Source: CAYXVJ01 sp964558445 (GTDB lineage Bacteria > Bacillota > Clostridia > Saccharofermentanales > Fastidiosipilaceae). From it: a DNA stretch of 27,835 nucleotides. The notes under the pieces are model-generated. The model saw nothing but the letters and a program-made list of their open reading frames with translations, had not been told where the DNA came from and made no database searches. Each line of letters opens with the position of its first letter. Positions within the stretch are counted from its first letter, which is position 1. Positions 8,273 to 16,257 of the stretch are shown piece by piece. Position numbers and translations under genes: made by a program. The DNA is taken from contig CAZLEA010000020.1 in assembly GCA_964558445.1 (NCBI GenBank), positions 1 through 27,835 of the forward strand, in the 5' to 3' direction.

Positions 8273-8572
8273 ATGAGTAGACAGAAGAGACGTGCAATCC
8301 TCGCTGACTTCGAAGACGATGGTCGTACGATAGCCGAAATGGACGTCGCCGGCATGCCCTGGCATGATGCGGCAGCGCCCGCCTTGTTCGGTAGACGTCG
8401 TAATCACAGAGAGGTTTCGGACGTGCAAGCGCGCGAATTGCCTCCCATGAGCAGACGCGAGTTATGGGGGATCATCGCCAATGCGGTTCTCGCAGGATTG
8501 ATGATCGCAGCCATCTTCATCGGAGCTATGGTCTTGTTCGTTTTGTTTTGTATATATGTTTGGTTCAGGTAA
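8273..8572 (+). CDS. Small tail-anchored membrane protein, function unknown
   Basis: A 99-aa protein that I do not recognise. Residues 1-65 are charged and rich in Arg, Asp and Glu. Residues 66-97 form one long hydrophobic stretch (starting IIANAVLAGLMIAAIF) and only two residues follow it, so the protein should be anchored by its C terminus with the charged part in the cytoplasm. The start is set by GTAGGAGGTGA at 8258-8268 with the ATG 7 bases after GGAGG. A GTG at 8264 lies inside this site and is unlikely to be used. A TACAAT at 8235-8240 could be a -10 box, but the TTGAGT upstream (8216-8221) is too close to be its -35. The gene sits between opp and an oxidoreductase, which gives no hint of its role. 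Confidence 0.72.
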   Translation: MSRQKRRAILADFEDDGRTIAEMDVAGMPWHDAAAPALFGRRRNHREVSDVQARELPPMSRRELWGIIANAVLAGLMIAAIFIGAMVLFVLFCIYVWFR

Positions 8573-8595
8573 GAATCGAATACACGTTTAGTGAG

Positions 8596-8621
8596 ACGCC
8601 GCAGCATTAGCTGTGGCGTTT
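8596..8621 (+). terminator. Weak intrinsic terminator or hairpin
   Basis: ACGCCGCAG (8596-8604) pairs with CTGTGGCGT (8611-8619) with one G-U pair and a 6-base loop, followed by only a short TTT. It lies 23 bases after the stop of the small membrane protein and just before the ribosome binding site of the next gene, so termination is probably partial. Confidence 0.45.
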
Positions 8622-8648
8622 CGACTATTCGGAGGTAGAGGTTTGGCG

Positions 8649-10220
8649 ATGGGTCAAGTTTATGATGTAACAATTATCGGCGCCGGGATTGTCGGTGCAG
8701 CACTTGCGAGGGCACTGACAGCATACGATCTGGCCGTTCTCCTGCTTGAACAAGAACGCGATGTCGCCATGGGATCGACGAAGGCGAACTCGGCGATTGT
8801 ACACGGCGGTTATGCAGAATCAAGCGACACATTGAAGGGCAGACTGTGTTATCAGGGACGAAGACAGTTTCCGAAGTTGGAACGCGAGCTGAACTTCGGC
8901 TTCCATGCCTGCGGATCGCTTGTTGTCGCATTCCACGAGAGTGATCTGGCGAATTTGCATGCTCTTCTGGACAATGGCTTGCGAAACGGCATCCCGCCTG
9001 AGGAGCTCGAGCTCTGGGACAGAGATCTGTTGCAGGCGCGCGTACCCGGCATCGCAGATGAGGCGTTGGCCGCTCTGTATTGTAGAGGGGCAGGCATATG
9101 CTCGCCGTACGGCATGGCAATCGCCATGATTGAGAATGCGCTGCACAACGGCCTCACACTCCGGCTCGGAGAGGCACTCACGGCGGTAACGCAGATAGGT
9201 GATGATCTCTTACTGGAGACTTGTGCCGGGCAGTCCTATCGCAGCAGACGGGTCGTGAACGCAGCGGGGCTTGGTGCAGAGGCGGTGGCGCGTCTGTTTG
9301 GCATCGAATCCGTTTCGCTCTATGGTCGAAGCGGCGAATATATCCTGCTCGATCGAGGGACGGATGAGCGAGTCCCGTATGTCTTGTTTGGTATGCCGAC
9401 CAAGCTTGGCAAAGGCATCTTACTATCACCCACCATCCACGGTAATTTGATTATCGGTCCGGATGCAAGTGACTTGCTAGATATGGATGCTAAGGAGGCA
9501 GCGGTTCGAGGCCTCGACACGCACGAGGAGCGGCTTCTGAATATCTGGCAGCAAGGCGCGGAGTTGGTACCCGATCTGCCGGTGTCGAAGATCATACGAG
9601 ACTTCGCAGGCGTTCGCGCGGCATCGACTACGGGCGACTTCCTCATCGGTCGAGATCCGACAGGCAGCATCAAGGGGTACTATCAGGCTGCCGGTATTCA
9701 GTCGCCCGGGCTGACCGCATCCCCTGCCATCGCAGACATGCTGATCGATTTGATGCAAGAAGATGGTTTGCGCTTGATGCCCAAGGCAGGCTTCGATCCG
9801 AAGCGAAGGGCGTATGTCTTGCCGCTAGGTTCTGTGGCACTTCGTGAAACAGGAGAGAGTAGAGAACCGCTTCTCAGGGCTGAACTCGAGGCGCGCCTGA
9901 AGCTTCCACCGGGAGCAACCGGTCGCATGATCTGCCGTTGTGAGGAAGTGACGGAGGAAGCGGTCTTGGCATCGATGCGCCAAGGGATGCCGGTACAGAC
10001 AGTAGACGGCATCAAGCGCCGTAGCAGGGCCGGCATGGGTCGCTGCCAGGGTTTGTACTGCAGGCCGCGTGTGATTGAGGCGATTCATACGGAACGTGGT
10101 CCGGACTCGGATGAGACGGGTTTCGCAGTCGATAGCGAGCAGAAGGGAAGCAGACGAGTCGGTGCCGCCCGCTTGAGACAGTTGATACGCAAGCGGGAGA
10201 CGGAAGCCGAAACGATTTAA
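8649..10220 (+). CDS. FAD-dependent oxidoreductase, GlpA/LhgO type, with C-terminal BFD-like [2Fe-2S] domain
   Basis: A 523-aa flavoprotein of the DAO superfamily that oxidises a hydroxy acid or glycerol-3-phosphate-like substrate. The FAD-binding GAGIVG lies at residues 11-16, with an acidic Glu at the end of the second strand (34). SAIVHGGY (48-55) and the C-terminal GYYQAAGIQSPGLTAS (343-358) are typical of the glycerol-3-phosphate dehydrogenase-like branch in Firmicutes. Residues 425-480 form a BFD-like iron-sulfur domain with C429, C431, C466 and C471. Relatives are often next to a second flavoprotein and a small DUF1667-type protein; neither is present here. GGAGG at 8631-8635 is 13 bases from the ATG at 8649 and 7 from an in-frame TTG at 8643, so translation may start two codons earlier. 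The exact substrate is unknown. The stop is 9 bases from the convergent stop of the next gene. Confidence 0.85.
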   Translation: MGQVYDVTIIGAGIVGAALARALTAYDLAVLLLEQERDVAMGSTKANSAIVHGGYAESSDTLKGRLCYQGRRQFPKLERELNFGFHACGSLVVAFHESDLANLHALLDNGLRNGIPPEELELWDRDLLQARVPGIADEALAALYCRGAGICSPYGMAIAMIENALHNGLTLRLGEALTAVTQIGDDLLLETCAGQSYRSRRVVNAAGLGAEAVARLFGIESVSLYGRSGEYILLDRGTDERVPYVLFGMPTKLGKGILLSPTIHGNLIIGPDASDLLDMDAKEAAVRGLDTHEERLLNIWQQGAELVPDLPVSKIIRDFAGVRAASTTGDFLIGRDPTGSIKGYYQAAGIQSPGLTASPAIADMLIDLMQEDGLRLMPKAGFDPKRRAYVLPLGSVALRETGESREPLLRAELEARLKLPPGATGRMICRCEEVTEEAVLASMRQGMPVQTVDGIKRRSRAGMGRCQGLYCRPRVIEAIHTERGPDSDETGFAVDSEQKGSRRVGAARLRQLIRKRETEAETI

Positions 10221-10229
10221 TTTATCATC

Positions 10230-12179
10230 TTACATCGGCAGGATACAAGAGGGTGCGATCATGTCGATCGTATGGCCTGTTTGGGAGAGCTGTCCGGTCT
10301 TGGCATCGATCTCGAGTGCGACCAAACGATCGGCTCGCTCACAGGCGACGATGATCGAACGATTGTCTGCCAGCACATGGAAGTCTCTTGGCCATGCGGC
10401 GCCGACATACTTGTGATCCGCATACGTCAGTAGACCGTCATCGCCTCTCGCGAAGGACCAGAGGCAATCACTTGCCCGGACTGCAATCAGAACATGGCGA
10501 CCGTCATGACTGAGGCGAATGGCGGACGGAGATGCCGCTTCCGAGCCTGCTTTTGTGTCCGGGCTTGCGATATCGATTGTTTGCTTTAGCGTCATCTCAC
10601 CACTGTTGTAGTGATAGACGAGGAGCTCGGCAGACAGCTCGCCCGCGACATAACAGGTCTTACCGTCTGGCGAATAGATTAGGTGGCGAGGGCCGGTACC
10701 GCCGGGCAAGATCGCTTCGTTCTTGGCTTGGATGCTGAGGAGGCCGGGACTGCCCTCTGATTGTTCTGCAAGTAAGAGTGCCGATTTCAAATCTTCTAGA
10801 TCATAGGAGAAGATGCGGTCGCAGCCAAGGTCGACCGCTTGTAAGTAGAGACCATCCGGTGATAGCTCGACGAAGTGTGCGTGAGCCTCGGCTTGTCTCT
10901 CTGTATTCGGGCCACTGCCGTGATGCCGGAGCTCTGCGATCAAGACGAGTTTGTCCGGGTAACGACGAAGGAAACTGAGGCTACCGGAGCCGTAATTGGC
11001 GGTGACGAGATACTCGTCCCAATGGCAGAGGTGACAGGGTCCACGCCCCGTTATCGTTGCCGTGATCGGCTCTCGATCGGCTTGGATCAAGTCGATGCTG
11101 ATTGCCCTACCTTCGCCCGCTTCCATCACACCCAGCAGTTTCTCTTGATCCGGATCCGCCCTTATATACGATACATTCGGGAGTGCGGGGAAGCTTCGCT
11201 TCGTGTTCGTGAAGCCGTGTTTGGCGTCATAGCGGAAGGCTTGGATACTGGATTCGGTTTCGTTCTTCGGCTTGGCATAGCCGCTGGCATAGAGGATCAT
11301 AGTCTTTTTACCTTTCTTCGTTTGGCAGAGCGGACAATACACGCAGCTTCTGCCGTTGATTCGCAGTGTCTCGAGCAGATGGCCACAGCGCACACAGGGG
11401 AGGCCGCTTCGCCCGTAAACCTTGAGCATACGTTGATTACCACCTGTCTTCCCATCACTGTCCATATAATTACGGAAACTTGTTCCGCCAAGGCGGATGG
11501 AGCGCCGAAGCAAGAAGACAAGCTGTGCGGCAAGACAGGCTGTATCATGTCGGCTGAGGCTACCGGCCTTCATCACGGGATTGAGTTTGCAAGCAAAGAG
11601 CACTTCGTTCACATAGATATTACCGAGACCGGCGACGATTTGTTGATTGAGCAAGAATGCCGGAAGTGCCAGAAGCGAGTGTCGCTTCGCCATCTTGTAG
11701 AGATAATCCGCCGTCAAATCCGGACCGAGTGGTTCGGGGCCAAGTCGCTCCATGCTATGGTTTAGAGACGGATAATCCGAACTGCGTACGAGCTCGAGCG
11801 TACCGAAACGACGGATGTCGTGCCAAATCAGATAAGCCTCTTGGCCGAAGCGATCGATGATGGGGAAGATGATGTGTGCATGCTTCAGATAGCTAGGATC
11901 CAAATCCAGTGTTTGGCTGTAACGAAGGTTGCCCGTCATACGGAAGTGTATGATGAGGAGGAAGTCCTCGCCGTCCACGCTCTGTAGGAAGAGAATCAGG
12001 TATTTCCCGCGTCGCTCCAAACCCTGTACGCACATGCCTGTCATACTGTCCGGTCGGAGGTCAAAACCGTGAAGCACCAAGATATCGTCTCGCAAGAGCT
12101 TCGGGCAGAGGAATTGTCCGCCCTCGATATGGCGCAGTATACTCAGTCGATTCACTTCTACTTCGGCTAGTTCCGGCAT
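10230..12179 (-). CDS. mutM: Formamidopyrimidine-DNA glycosylase fused to 6-phosphogluconolactonase-like beta-propeller
   Basis: One open frame of 649 codons holds two complete, unrelated proteins. Residues 1-293 are Fpg/MutM, which removes oxidised purines and nicks DNA. It has the N-terminal MPELAEVE with catalytic Pro2 and Glu3, the Lys59 hairpin (RRGKYLI), HFRMTGNL, the QQIVAGLGNIYVNE segment and a C-terminal zinc finger (CVRC at 262-265, CPLC at 282-285). Residues 294-649 match the lactonase family PF10282, with HAHFVELSPDG and GTGPRHLIYSPDG blade motifs; these enzymes hydrolyse 6-phosphogluconolactone. The start is placed at the ATG that leaves Pro as the second residue; a GTG three codons upstream (12188) would bury the catalytic Pro. 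The junction has an internal ribosome site and ATG and could reflect a one-base frameshift (see the next entry). Real fusion versus two overlapping genes is not settled. Confidence 0.85.
   Translation of the reverse strand: MPELAEVEVNRLSILRHIEGGQFLCPKLLRDDILVLHGFDLRPDSMTGMCVQGLERRGKYLILFLQSVDGEDFLLIIHFRMTGNLRYSQTLDLDPSYLKHAHIIFPIIDRFGQEAYLIWHDIRRFGTLELVRSSDYPSLNHSMERLGPEPLGPDLTADYLYKMAKRHSLLALPAFLLNQQIVAGLGNIYVNEVLFACKLNPVMKAGSLSRHDTACLAAQLVFLLRRSIRLGGTSFRNYMDSDGKTGGNQRMLKVYGRSGLPCVRCGHLLETLRINGRSCVYCPLCQTKKGKKTMILYASGYAKPKNETESSIQAFRYDAKHGFTNTKRSFPALPNVSYIRADPDQEKLLGVMEAGEGRAISIDLIQADREPITATITGRGPCHLCHWDEYLVTANYGSGSLSFLRRYPDKLVLIAELRHHGSGPNTERQAEAHAHFVELSPDGLYLQAVDLGCDRIFSYDLEDLKSALLLAEQSEGSPGLLSIQAKNEAILPGGTGPRHLIYSPDGKTCYVAGELSAELLVYHYNSGEMTLKQTIDIASPDTKAGSEAASPSAIRLSHDGRHVLIAVRASDCLWSFARGDDGLLTYADHKYVGAAWPRDFHVLADNRSIIVACERADRLVALEIDAKTGQLSQTGHTIDMIAPSCILPM
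11298..11318 (-). promoter_or_regulatory. Internal ribosome binding site and start of the lactonase part
   Basis: At the Fpg-lactonase junction the minus strand reads AAAGG, then TAAAAAGACT, then the ATG at 11300. That ATG opens the lactonase domain (MILYASGY), 356 codons to the stop, the normal length of a stand-alone lactonase. In the frame one base away, the TAA directly after AAAGG would end Fpg. This is the arrangement expected for two adjacent genes, so the single frame may come from a 1-base change, or the lactonase may also be made separately. Confidence 0.6.
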
Positions 12180-12208
12180 ATGGGTCACCCGTATCCTTGT
12201 TTGGCCTA

Positions 12209-12271
12209 AGTATAACGCAGAACCATAAATAACGTACGAGAATTTCGCTTACATGATATCATGGATATAAT
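12209..12271. promoter_or_regulatory. Divergent promoter region between mutM-lactonase and the rRNA methyltransferase
   Basis: On the plus strand TATAAT at 12266-12271 is 39 bases before the methyltransferase start; the -35 (TTTCGC, 12243-12248) is poor. On the minus strand a TATACT is seen (plus coordinates 12209-12214) before mutM, also without a clear -35. A perfect 12-bp palindrome CATGATATCATG (12252-12263) lies just upstream of the plus-strand -10 and could be an operator. Confidence 0.4.
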
Positions 12272-12310
12272 CGTCTAGGCTGTGAAACAAGTATGAAATT
12301 GGGTATGTAA

Positions 12311-13540
12311 ATGGATATAGTAATGCCGGTCCTATTGGGGCTAGAGCGCATCTGTGCAGATGAAGTAATTGACCTGGGTTATGCCGCGGAGCAAGTCCGT
12401 CTGGAGGACGGTCTCGTCCGTGTTTCCGTAGGCAGCGATATGGCGGAGGTCGCGGAGGCGATCGCTTGTTTGAATATCAACCTCGCTACGGCGGAGCGCG
12501 TGGAACTAGAACTGTTCTCGTTTGAGGCCAGAGACTTCGATCGTTTCTTCGATGAGGCAAGTAGCTTGCCTTGGGAACGTTATATTCCTGAGGAGGCTGC
12601 ATTTATTGTCAATGGTTATTCGCGCCGATCGCAGCTCTATTCTGTGACGGACTTGCAGCGTCTATTGAAGAAGGCGATTGTGAATCGTCTGCTCGAGCGG
12701 CGCTACCCCGGACGTGCGCTGGTACCCGAACGCAGCTCTGTCGGTGAATACCATTTCAAGTTCGCCTTCCTGGACGATATCTGCGCGATTCGTTTGGATA
12801 CGACGGGTGACGGACTTCATAAGCGGGCATACCGACTGCAAGCAGGCGATGCACCGCTAAGCGAGACCTTGGCAGCAGCACTGATTCGTATTTGTCGCTG
12901 GACGCCGTTTGCAGATGAAGCGCTCGTAGATCCCTTCTGCGGATCCGGTACGATCGCGATTGAAGCGGCGATGATGGCCGCTCGCATGGCGCCCGGCTTG
13001 AAGCGCGGCTTCGCAGCCGAGGCTTGGCCGGCACCGTTTCCCGATGCATTTCGCAAGAGGAAGGAGGCTGCAGCAGCCGAAGTCGATGTGACGCCGCCCG
13101 AATCGGTGTTTATCTTCGCATCGGACGTGGATGCATCCGTCTTACATATTGCTGAGGAGAATGCGAGGCGAGCAGGTGTTCGCGATTTCATTGAATTCAG
13201 GTGCATGGATGCAAGAGATGTTACGAGAGAACATCTGAACGACATGACCAATATGGAGCGTCAACAGATCGTTACGAACCCGCCCTATGGTGAGCGCATG
13301 TTCACAGAGGCGGAGGCGGCAGGCTTGCACCGGGTACTCGCACGAAACTTCTTGGAGAACAAGGAGTTACCCAAGGGACTTCGTTTGGGGCTCATCACCA
13401 GCAGCGATGATTTCGAATATGACTTCGGCCGCGAAGCTGATAAGCGCCGTAAACTCTACAACGGCATGATCAAGTGCACCTTCTATCAGTACTTCCGCCG
13501 TTATCCGAAACAGCCCAGACGCGGCGGACACAGACGATAG
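12311..13540 (+). CDS. THUMP-domain class I SAM-dependent rRNA methyltransferase (YpsC/RlmL type)
   Basis: A 409-aa methyltransferase that probably makes m2G in 23S rRNA, like the N-terminal half of RlmL and Bacillus YpsC. Residues 1-60 form the ferredoxin-like start (MPVLLGLERICADEVIDLGY), and the THUMP RNA-binding region follows to about 160. SAM-binding motif I is DPFCGSGTIAIEAA and the catalytic motif is NPPYGERM, as in N2-guanine methyltransferases. The C terminus is Arg/Lys-rich. The ATG at 12311 lacks a good Shine-Dalgarno site; it is chosen because it aligns with the family start and the preceding codon is an in-frame TAA. The gene is divergent from mutM. A close relative with another rRNA target cannot be excluded. 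Confidence 0.88.
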   Translation: MDIVMPVLLGLERICADEVIDLGYAAEQVRLEDGLVRVSVGSDMAEVAEAIACLNINLATAERVELELFSFEARDFDRFFDEASSLPWERYIPEEAAFIVNGYSRRSQLYSVTDLQRLLKKAIVNRLLERRYPGRALVPERSSVGEYHFKFAFLDDICAIRLDTTGDGLHKRAYRLQAGDAPLSETLAAALIRICRWTPFADEALVDPFCGSGTIAIEAAMMAARMAPGLKRGFAAEAWPAPFPDAFRKRKEAAAAEVDVTPPESVFIFASDVDASVLHIAEENARRAGVRDFIEFRCMDARDVTREHLNDMTNMERQQIVTNPPYGERMFTEAEAAGLHRVLARNFLENKELPKGLRLGLITSSDDFEYDFGREADKRRKLYNGMIKCTFYQYFRRYPKQPRRGGHRR

Positions 13541-13610
13541 GTGAACGTGGTATCACCATCTACAAGTTATAAAATTTATAGCATTACGAATAGACGTTAA
13601 GGAGAGAGTT

Positions 13611-14348
13611 ATGAAGGCACTGATATTGGCAGCAGGTTACGCACATCGTTTGTATCCGTTGACCGAGAATTTCCCCAAGGCATTGTTGGATGTGGCAGGG
13701 CGCCCGATCCTCGATCGTATCTTGGACGAAGTGGATCGTGTGGAGCAAATCGATGAGATTGTCGTCATCAGCAATCACCGTTTCATCCATCATTTCGAAG
13801 CATGGGCGAAGACAAGGGTAGAACCCGGTCAGAAGCCCGTGATCTTGGTCGATGACGGTACGGAGACGGAGGATACCAGGCTTGGAGCCATCGGTGACTT
13901 ACAGTTCACGATCGACCGATTGAAGATCGATGAGGATGTCTTGGTCGTTGCGGGAGATAACCTGTTCACTTACGATCTGCCATCTATCGTGAGAGATTAT
14001 GAAGCTCATGGTCTGGATACGATTCTGGGTAAGGAACTGGAAGCGGAAGAGGACCCGACTCGCTTTGCCATCGCGGTTATGGATGATGACGGTCGTCTGC
14101 TGGATCTCGAGGAGAAACCGGCCGAGCCCAAGTCCAATATCGGTATCTATGCCAGTTATTTCTATCGTCAAGACACATTGCCCCTCATCGCCACCTATTT
14201 GGCAGAGGGGAATAATCCGGATTCTCCAGGGAACTTCCCGGTCTGGCTCTATAAGAGGAAGCCTGTTCGCGTTCACCTGTTTGAGGGTGAGTGCTATGAC
14301 ATCGGTACACATGAGTCTTATGCAAGGGTGCAGGAGATATATTCATGA
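13611..14348 (+). CDS. Sugar-phosphate nucleotidyltransferase family protein
   Basis: A 245-aa NTP_transferase protein that transfers a nucleotide to a phosphorylated sugar or alcohol. The N-terminal signature LILAAGYAHRLYPLTENFPK (residues 4-23) has the usual G-x-x-R-L-x-P-L-T and PK elements, and VVAGDNLF (about 116-123) carries the metal-binding Asp. The length fits short RfbA-like enzymes that lack a C-terminal hexapeptide domain. The substrate cannot be assigned. The ATG has AAGGAGAG at 13599-13606. A TATAAA-rich stretch (13568-13580) may hold the promoter. The stop overlaps the proA start as ATGA, so the two are translationally coupled, although no pathway link between them is known to me. 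Confidence 0.85.
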   Translation: MKALILAAGYAHRLYPLTENFPKALLDVAGRPILDRILDEVDRVEQIDEIVVISNHRFIHHFEAWAKTRVEPGQKPVILVDDGTETEDTRLGAIGDLQFTIDRLKIDEDVLVVAGDNLFTYDLPSIVRDYEAHGLDTILGKELEAEEDPTRFAIAVMDDDGRLLDLEEKPAEPKSNIGIYASYFYRQDTLPLIATYLAEGNNPDSPGNFPVWLYKRKPVRVHLFEGECYDIGTHESYARVQEIYS

Positions 14349-15631
14349 GTGAATTGATTAATAGAGTCAGAGAGGCCAGAGTTGCTTCGCGTGTCTTGGC
14401 CCGTCTCGATTCGAAGACGAAGAACGAGGCGCTCCAGGCAATTATTCGCGGTCTTGAAGCGAACGCTGCCCGAATCATGGAGGCCAACGAGGCTGACCTG
14501 TTGCAAGCCGAAGAGGATCACTTGGCGAGCGCGCTGCTAAGTCGTTTGACATTTGATCGGAGCAAGATCGAGGCAAGCGTTGCCGGCTTGCAATCTCTGA
14601 TCTGCTTGGATGACCCGGTTGGTAAGGTGCTGATGGGAACAAGACTAGATGAGGGTCTGGACTTATATCGTGTTGCCAGCCCGCTCGGTGTGGTCGGTGT
14701 AATCTTCGAATCCAGGCCGGATGCTCTGGTGCAGATTGCCTGCTTGGCGCTGAAGAGCGGGAATGCCGCTCTCTTGAAGGGCGGCAGTGAAGCTGCCCGA
14801 ACGAATCGCGTCCTGGCCGATGTGATGCTGGAGGCCACCCAGGGAATTCTGCCTGCATCGTGGCTCATCTTGATCGAGGCTCGCTCGGAGGTCACGGAAC
14901 TCCTGGCACTGGATCGTTATATCGATCTGCTGATTCCCCGCGGATCCAACGAATTTGTCCGCTATATCATGGATAACACGCGCATACCCGTGCTCGGGCA
15001 TGCAGATGGAATCTGCCATACCTACGTTGCGGCAGACTGTGATCCGGATATGGCAGAGAAGCTGGTCTTGGATGCCAAGACCGAATATACCGCCGTATGT
15101 AATGCAACGGAGACCTTGTTAATCGACCGGGCATGGCCGAGGGCGTTTCGCAGTCGCTTGATCGAAGCGCTGAATGAGGCAGGCGTAACACTCTACGGTG
15201 ATGACTTGCTAGCCGCGGAATACGATCTGGCTGTGGCTCCGGATTGGCGGACGGAATATCTGGATATGAGCCTGTCCGTGAAGCTCGTGGATTCTGTGAC
15301 CGATGCGATCGAGCACATCAACGAGTACGGATCGGGTCATACGGATGCGATCTTGACGTCCGATATGGCGCTCGCCGATCGTTTCATGGATGAAGTGGAT
15401 AGCGCCAACGTGTTTTGCAACGCTTCGACTAGATTCAGTGACGGTTTCCGTTATGGCTTCGGTGCGGAGGTTGGCGTCTCGACATCCAAGATCCATGCCA
15501 GAGGGCCGGTCGGGCTAGAGGGCCTATTGAGCTACAAGTACAAACTCTACGGATCCGGACAGATTGCCGGAGATTACAACAGCGGTCGTAAGAAATTTCT
15601 GCATGACAAAATAACTACGGAAGGTTTATAA
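14345..15631 (+). CDS. proA: Glutamate-5-semialdehyde dehydrogenase (gamma-glutamyl phosphate reductase)
   Basis: Second enzyme of proline synthesis; it reduces gamma-glutamyl phosphate with NADPH to glutamate-5-semialdehyde. It is 428 aa, the normal length. The catalytic Cys is C252 in the EYTAVCNATETLLI context. VIFESRPDALVQ (119-130) and LLKGGSEA (143-150) are characteristic ProA segments, and the C-terminal ARGPVGLEGLLSYKY is highly typical. The start overlaps the preceding nucleotidyltransferase by 4 bases (ATGA), and GGAGA within the upstream gene serves as its ribosome site. The partner proB (glutamate 5-kinase) is not in the window. Confidence 0.95.
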   Translation: MSELINRVREARVASRVLARLDSKTKNEALQAIIRGLEANAARIMEANEADLLQAEEDHLASALLSRLTFDRSKIEASVAGLQSLICLDDPVGKVLMGTRLDEGLDLYRVASPLGVVGVIFESRPDALVQIACLALKSGNAALLKGGSEAARTNRVLADVMLEATQGILPASWLILIEARSEVTELLALDRYIDLLIPRGSNEFVRYIMDNTRIPVLGHADGICHTYVAADCDPDMAEKLVLDAKTEYTAVCNATETLLIDRAWPRAFRSRLIEALNEAGVTLYGDDLLAAEYDLAVAPDWRTEYLDMSLSVKLVDSVTDAIEHINEYGSGHTDAILTSDMALADRFMDEVDSANVFCNASTRFSDGFRYGFGAEVGVSTSKIHARGPVGLEGLLSYKYKLYGSGQIAGDYNSGRKKFLHDKITTEGL

Positions 15632-15698
15632 TCTTCTGTTGGTCGAGATCTTCGGTCTTGTGGCCGGGGTCCGGGATAAGAATGCTGGAGGAACTTGA

Positions 15699-16145
15699 AT
15701 GAAGTTGGCTTTTGCCAGTGATCACGCTGGCTATGAGTTAAAGGAACACTTGGTTCGTTATCTGGAGAACAAGGGCTACGAGTGCACGGATATGGGTGCC
15801 AAATCCGCAGATGAACCTCAGAGCTATGTTCCATACGCGGTACTCGCTGCAGAGGAAGCCGTGAGCGGTCGGGCAGATCTCGCCATCGTGATCTGCGGAA
15901 CCGGAATCGGTATCTCGATTGCAGCGAACAAGGTGGAGGGAGCCAGGGCCGCTCTCTGTGCGAACGAGTACATGGCAAGGATGGCAAGAGAGCATAACGA
16001 CGCCAACGTACTTGCGCTCGGCGCCAGAGTCATCGGAACAAGATTGGCCGAATCGATCTGTGATGCCTTCTTGTCTGCCGCGTTCGAACTTGGCGGCCGT
16101 CACCAGGAACGTGTGACAGAAATTGCTTCTCTTGAGTCGTGTTGA
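15699..16145 (+). CDS. rpiB: Ribose-5-phosphate isomerase B
   Basis: Interconverts ribose-5-phosphate and ribulose-5-phosphate in the pentose phosphate pathway. It is 148 aa, as expected for RpiB/LacAB. SDHAG is at residues 7-11, catalytic Cys66 lies in ICGTGIG, and the REHNDANVLALGAR segment (97-110) is conserved. The usual Asp/Pro/Tyr motif near 40-45 is relaxed to EPQSYVPYA. The ATG has GGAGG at 15686-15690, spacing 8. It lies 67 bases after proA and just before upp, a gene order common in Firmicutes. An unrelated isozyme, rpiA, lies downstream in this window. Confidence 0.94.
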   Translation: MKLAFASDHAGYELKEHLVRYLENKGYECTDMGAKSADEPQSYVPYAVLAAEEAVSGRADLAIVICGTGIGISIAANKVEGARAALCANEYMARMAREHNDANVLALGARVIGTRLAESICDAFLSAAFELGGRHQERVTEIASLESC

Positions 16146-16169
16146 GAAGTAGGACGAAGAGTAAGAATT

Positions 16170-16202
16170 ATTCTATGAAAGCACGACTTCTTGTTATAGA
16201 AT
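16170..16202 (+). promoter_or_regulatory. Candidate upp promoter with inverted repeat
   Basis: ATTCTAT (16170-16176) and ATAGAAT (16196-16202) form a perfect 7-bp inverted repeat with a 19-base spacer. The right arm doubles as a -10-like box (TATAGA or TAGAAT). There is no convincing -35. It may be an operator or simply two -10-like sequences on opposite strands. Confidence 0.3.
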
Positions 16203-16257
16203 AGAGTAGATCAGAGACAAGCCTTACATATTTGTTGTAGAGAAGAGGAGAGAGTAC

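Noticed and set aside
10875..11765. Plus-strand open frame (296 codons) opposite the Fpg-lactonase gene
   Set aside because: Shadow of a well-supported coding sequence on the minus strand; no domain or ribosome site.
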